Source: AC-69 sp036519575 (GTDB taxonomy: Bacteria; Actinomycetota; UBA4738; HRBIN12). Taken from it: DNA of 6,073 nucleotides. Below the pieces are notes generated by a model. That model saw only the letters and a program-made list of their open reading frames with translations, was not told the origin of the DNA and did no database searches. A program made the translations under genes and the position numbers. The stretch is taken from NCBI GenBank assembly GCA_036519575.1, contig DATDKZ010000238.1, positions 1 to 6,073 of the forward strand. Direction: 5' to 3'. The stretch's first letter is position 1. Each line of letters begins with the position of its first letter. Positions 4,431 to 6,073 of the stretch are shown piece by piece.

Positions 4431-6073
4431 CCTTCCAGCTTGCCCCGCACGTTCCCAACCATCCTCTGGGATTTCGTTGCCCTCAACTGTTCGAATGTTG
4501 CGGCCGCACGGTCCAGAGCGACCCCCGCCTCGGCCCTTCGGCTCAACGCGATCAGCGCTTCCCCCAGGTCGACCGACGTCCTCGCCGCGTCATAAGGGGT
4601 CCGAAGCCGGTCGAATCCCTCGACCGCCCTCCTCAAGGTCGGGACGGCCGCCTCGGGGTCATCGGCGGCTAGCGCCGTGCGTCCCTCCAGTCGGTCGGCG
4701 TAGACCGACGGCGGGAGGGCCTCCGAGGCGGCCGAATAAGCTCGAGCCTCCTCGACGAGTGCCGGGACGTGCTCCCACCCTCCGACTGCGGCTACGAATT
4801 CACATCGCGCCTCGAGCACCTCGGTGGTGTGGACCCGCCACGCGGGCGGGAGGTGCTCGAGGAGGTCCTTCGCCGGGCCCACGTCGCCTCGCTCGACCAG
4901 GAGCACCACGAGCCACGGCAGCAGCCGCGCCGAGAAGCTCTGGGCCAAGGGGAGGAGGAACCCCGTCAATCGGTCGCTCTCGACCGTGTCGCCGCGGCGC
5001 TCCGCGATGATTCCACCCGCGGCGAAGGCGTGGGTGGCGAAATATGGTGGATCGTCGCGGCGCTCGTCGAGCAGCTGTCGGAGAACATCCAACGAGGAGA
5101 GCGCCCCGTCCCAGTCGCCGAGCCTGTACCGGATGGCGGTTTCCCACGACACCATGTGGACTTGGGCGATCGGGAGCGTGACTCCCACGTGACGGAGCCC
5201 CTCCTCGGCCCGCTTCAGCCCTTCCTCGTACCAACCGAGCTCGTGCCCGGCCCACGCCAGGGCGGCGTACGCATCCCCGATCTCGAGGGGGTCACCGAGC
5301 TCGGGAAGGAGGCCGAGGCGCCGCTCCTCGATCGCCAGGCTTCGGGCGTAGAGCCCACGCGATGTCGCGTACCCAACCGCCGCGTCGTAGGCGCCGGATG
5401 CGAGATCGTGCATCCCAAGTCGGAGGGCCATCTCCGCGGCCTCGAGCCCGATACGTTCCCGGTCGAGTGCTTCGTCCTCAGTCATCTCCGCGTCCGGAAA
5501 GGCGAAGGGCCACCCGGCCTCGATGCTCTCCAGCCGGACCCGTTCCTCGCTGTCCCCCTCGGGGACGTGCGAAAGGCCCAGGTGCAGCAGTGGTTCCACT
5601 TCCTCCGGGCCCGTGGGGCGTCGCATGGAGCCAGGCCAACGAGTGGGAACCTCACACGCTCGGGCGCATAAGTAGGCGACCTTCGTGTCCCGGGAACCCT
5701 CGGCGCTCGCTGCGCGGGCCATGGCTGCCTCGCGGAAATACTTCCACGCGAGGTCGCCGATGTAGTCCGTGAGGAACGCGTCACCCAACGCTTCCAGCGC
5801 CCTGGAACGTTCGCGCTCGTCGCCCGCGAGCCGGAGCGCTTCCTCTCCATATCGTTCGGATTTCTTGAGCACCTGCTTGCTCCGGCTTTCCCTCGACGCC
5901 GCGACCAGGTGCTCGAACGCCTTCCGCCGAAGGGCCTCGTCGGGCGGTCCCGGCGACTCCTGGAGCGCGGTCGCGTAGTGATAGGCGAGGAGCTCGACGA
6001 ACTCGCGGGCGCGAGCGCCGGCCGTCTCCTCGATCCACCGGGCAACGGCCGCGTGAGCCGGCGCCCGCTCCCG
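4427..6073 (-). CDS. C-terminal part of a large TPR-repeat signalling protein (cyclase/AAA-ATPase/TPR type), 5' end beyond the window
   Basis: The minus-strand frame is open from the right edge (codon 6073-6071) to TAG at 4429-4427, giving 548 residues. A GTG at 5872 could be a start, but the 67 codons before it encode convincing protein, including AHAAVARWIEETAG and ELLAYHYATAL. That segment resembles the region linking the ATPase and TPR parts in adenylate-cyclase-like AAA/TPR regulators, so the gene probably continues well past the edge. The rest is almost wholly helical with Ala/Leu-rich helix pairs, for example GDAYAALAWAGHELGWYEEG and the last ~110 residues (AAVPTLRRAVEGF, then GEALIALSRRAEA), typical of degenerate TPR units. 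No signal peptide or membrane segment is seen. The C-terminus is KSQRMVGNVRGKLEG, with no LuxR-type helix-turn-helix, which separates it from MalT/LAL regulators. TPRs mediate protein contacts; ligand and partner are unknown. The family is inferred, while the coding call is firm. Confidence 0.85.
   Translation of the reverse strand, partial: RERAPAHAAVARWIEETAGARAREFVELLAYHYATALQESPGPPDEALRRKAFEHLVAASRESRSKQVLKKSERYGEEALRLAGDERERSRALEALGDAFLTDYIGDLAWKYFREAAMARAASAEGSRDTKVAYLCARACEVPTRWPGSMRRPTGPEEVEPLLHLGLSHVPEGDSEERVRLESIEAGWPFAFPDAEMTEDEALDRERIGLEAAEMALRLGMHDLASGAYDAAVGYATSRGLYARSLAIEERRLGLLPELGDPLEIGDAYAALAWAGHELGWYEEGLKRAEEGLRHVGVTLPIAQVHMVSWETAIRYRLGDWDGALSSLDVLRQLLDERRDDPPYFATHAFAAGGIIAERRGDTVESDRLTGFLLPLAQSFSARLLPWLVVLLVERGDVGPAKDLLEHLPPAWRVHTTEVLEARCEFVAAVGGWEHVPALVEEARAYSAASEALPPSVYADRLEGRTALAADDPEAAVPTLRRAVEGFDRLRTPYDAARTSVDLGEALIALSRRAEAGVALDRAAATFEQLRATKSQRMVGNVRGKLEG

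Noticed and set aside
5870..5872. GTG at 5872 as the start of the TPR gene
   Set aside because: The frame stays open to the window edge, and the 67 upstream codons encode sequence typical of this protein type.
1..6073. CRISPR arrays, insertion sequences, attachment sites or phage genes
   Set aside because: No regularly spaced repeats, transposase or integrase motifs, or terminal inverted repeats were seen on either strand.

Overview
This is a gene-dense, high-GC stretch of bacterial chromosome, most likely from an actinobacterial (Actinomycetota) lineage. The evidence is the strong G/C preference at third codon positions (39 of the first 40 trigger factor codons), the conserved order tig-clpP-clpX, a ClpX whose Walker A motif reads GPTGCGKT and whose N-terminus resembles mycobacterial ClpX, a ClpP that looks like actinobacterial ClpP2, and two divergent genes with no visible Shine-Dalgarno sequence. 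The species cannot be told from this window.

Layout from left to right. Positions 2-220 (+) carry the C-terminal remnant of a gene entering from the left edge. It is interrupted by one in-frame TGA, and homology-like sequence continues in the same frame on both sides, so I call it a probable pseudogene, loosely WapI-immunity/DUF-like. It converges on 229-990 (-), a complete inositol-monophosphatase-fold phosphatase that best fits actinobacterial HisN (histidinol-phosphate phosphatase). A 99-bp divergent spacer (991-1089) then separates it from the protein quality-control block: tig (1090-2469, +), clpP (2466-3104, +, overlapping tig by 4 bases) and clpX (3165-4430, +). The last gene (4427-6073, -) is the C-terminal 548 residues of a large TPR-rich protein of the cyclase/AAA-ATPase/TPR signalling type. 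Its N-terminal part lies beyond the right edge. It converges on clpX, and both stop codons sit in one CTAG.

Function. Trigger factor receives nascent chains at the ribosome exit tunnel. ClpX unfolds condemned proteins and feeds them to the ClpP serine protease chamber. The tight tig-clpP junction argues for co-transcription and coupled translation, whereas clpX follows after a 60-bp gap containing a perfect GC-rich hairpin and may be tuned separately. HisN and the TPR protein have no evident link to proteolysis.

I see no novel system, mobile element, CRISPR array or RNA gene. The points most worth a second look are the TGA-interrupted remnant at the left edge, which lies in a quasi-palindrome, and the single ClpP2-type clpP directly coupled to tig where many actinobacteria carry clpP1 and clpP2.
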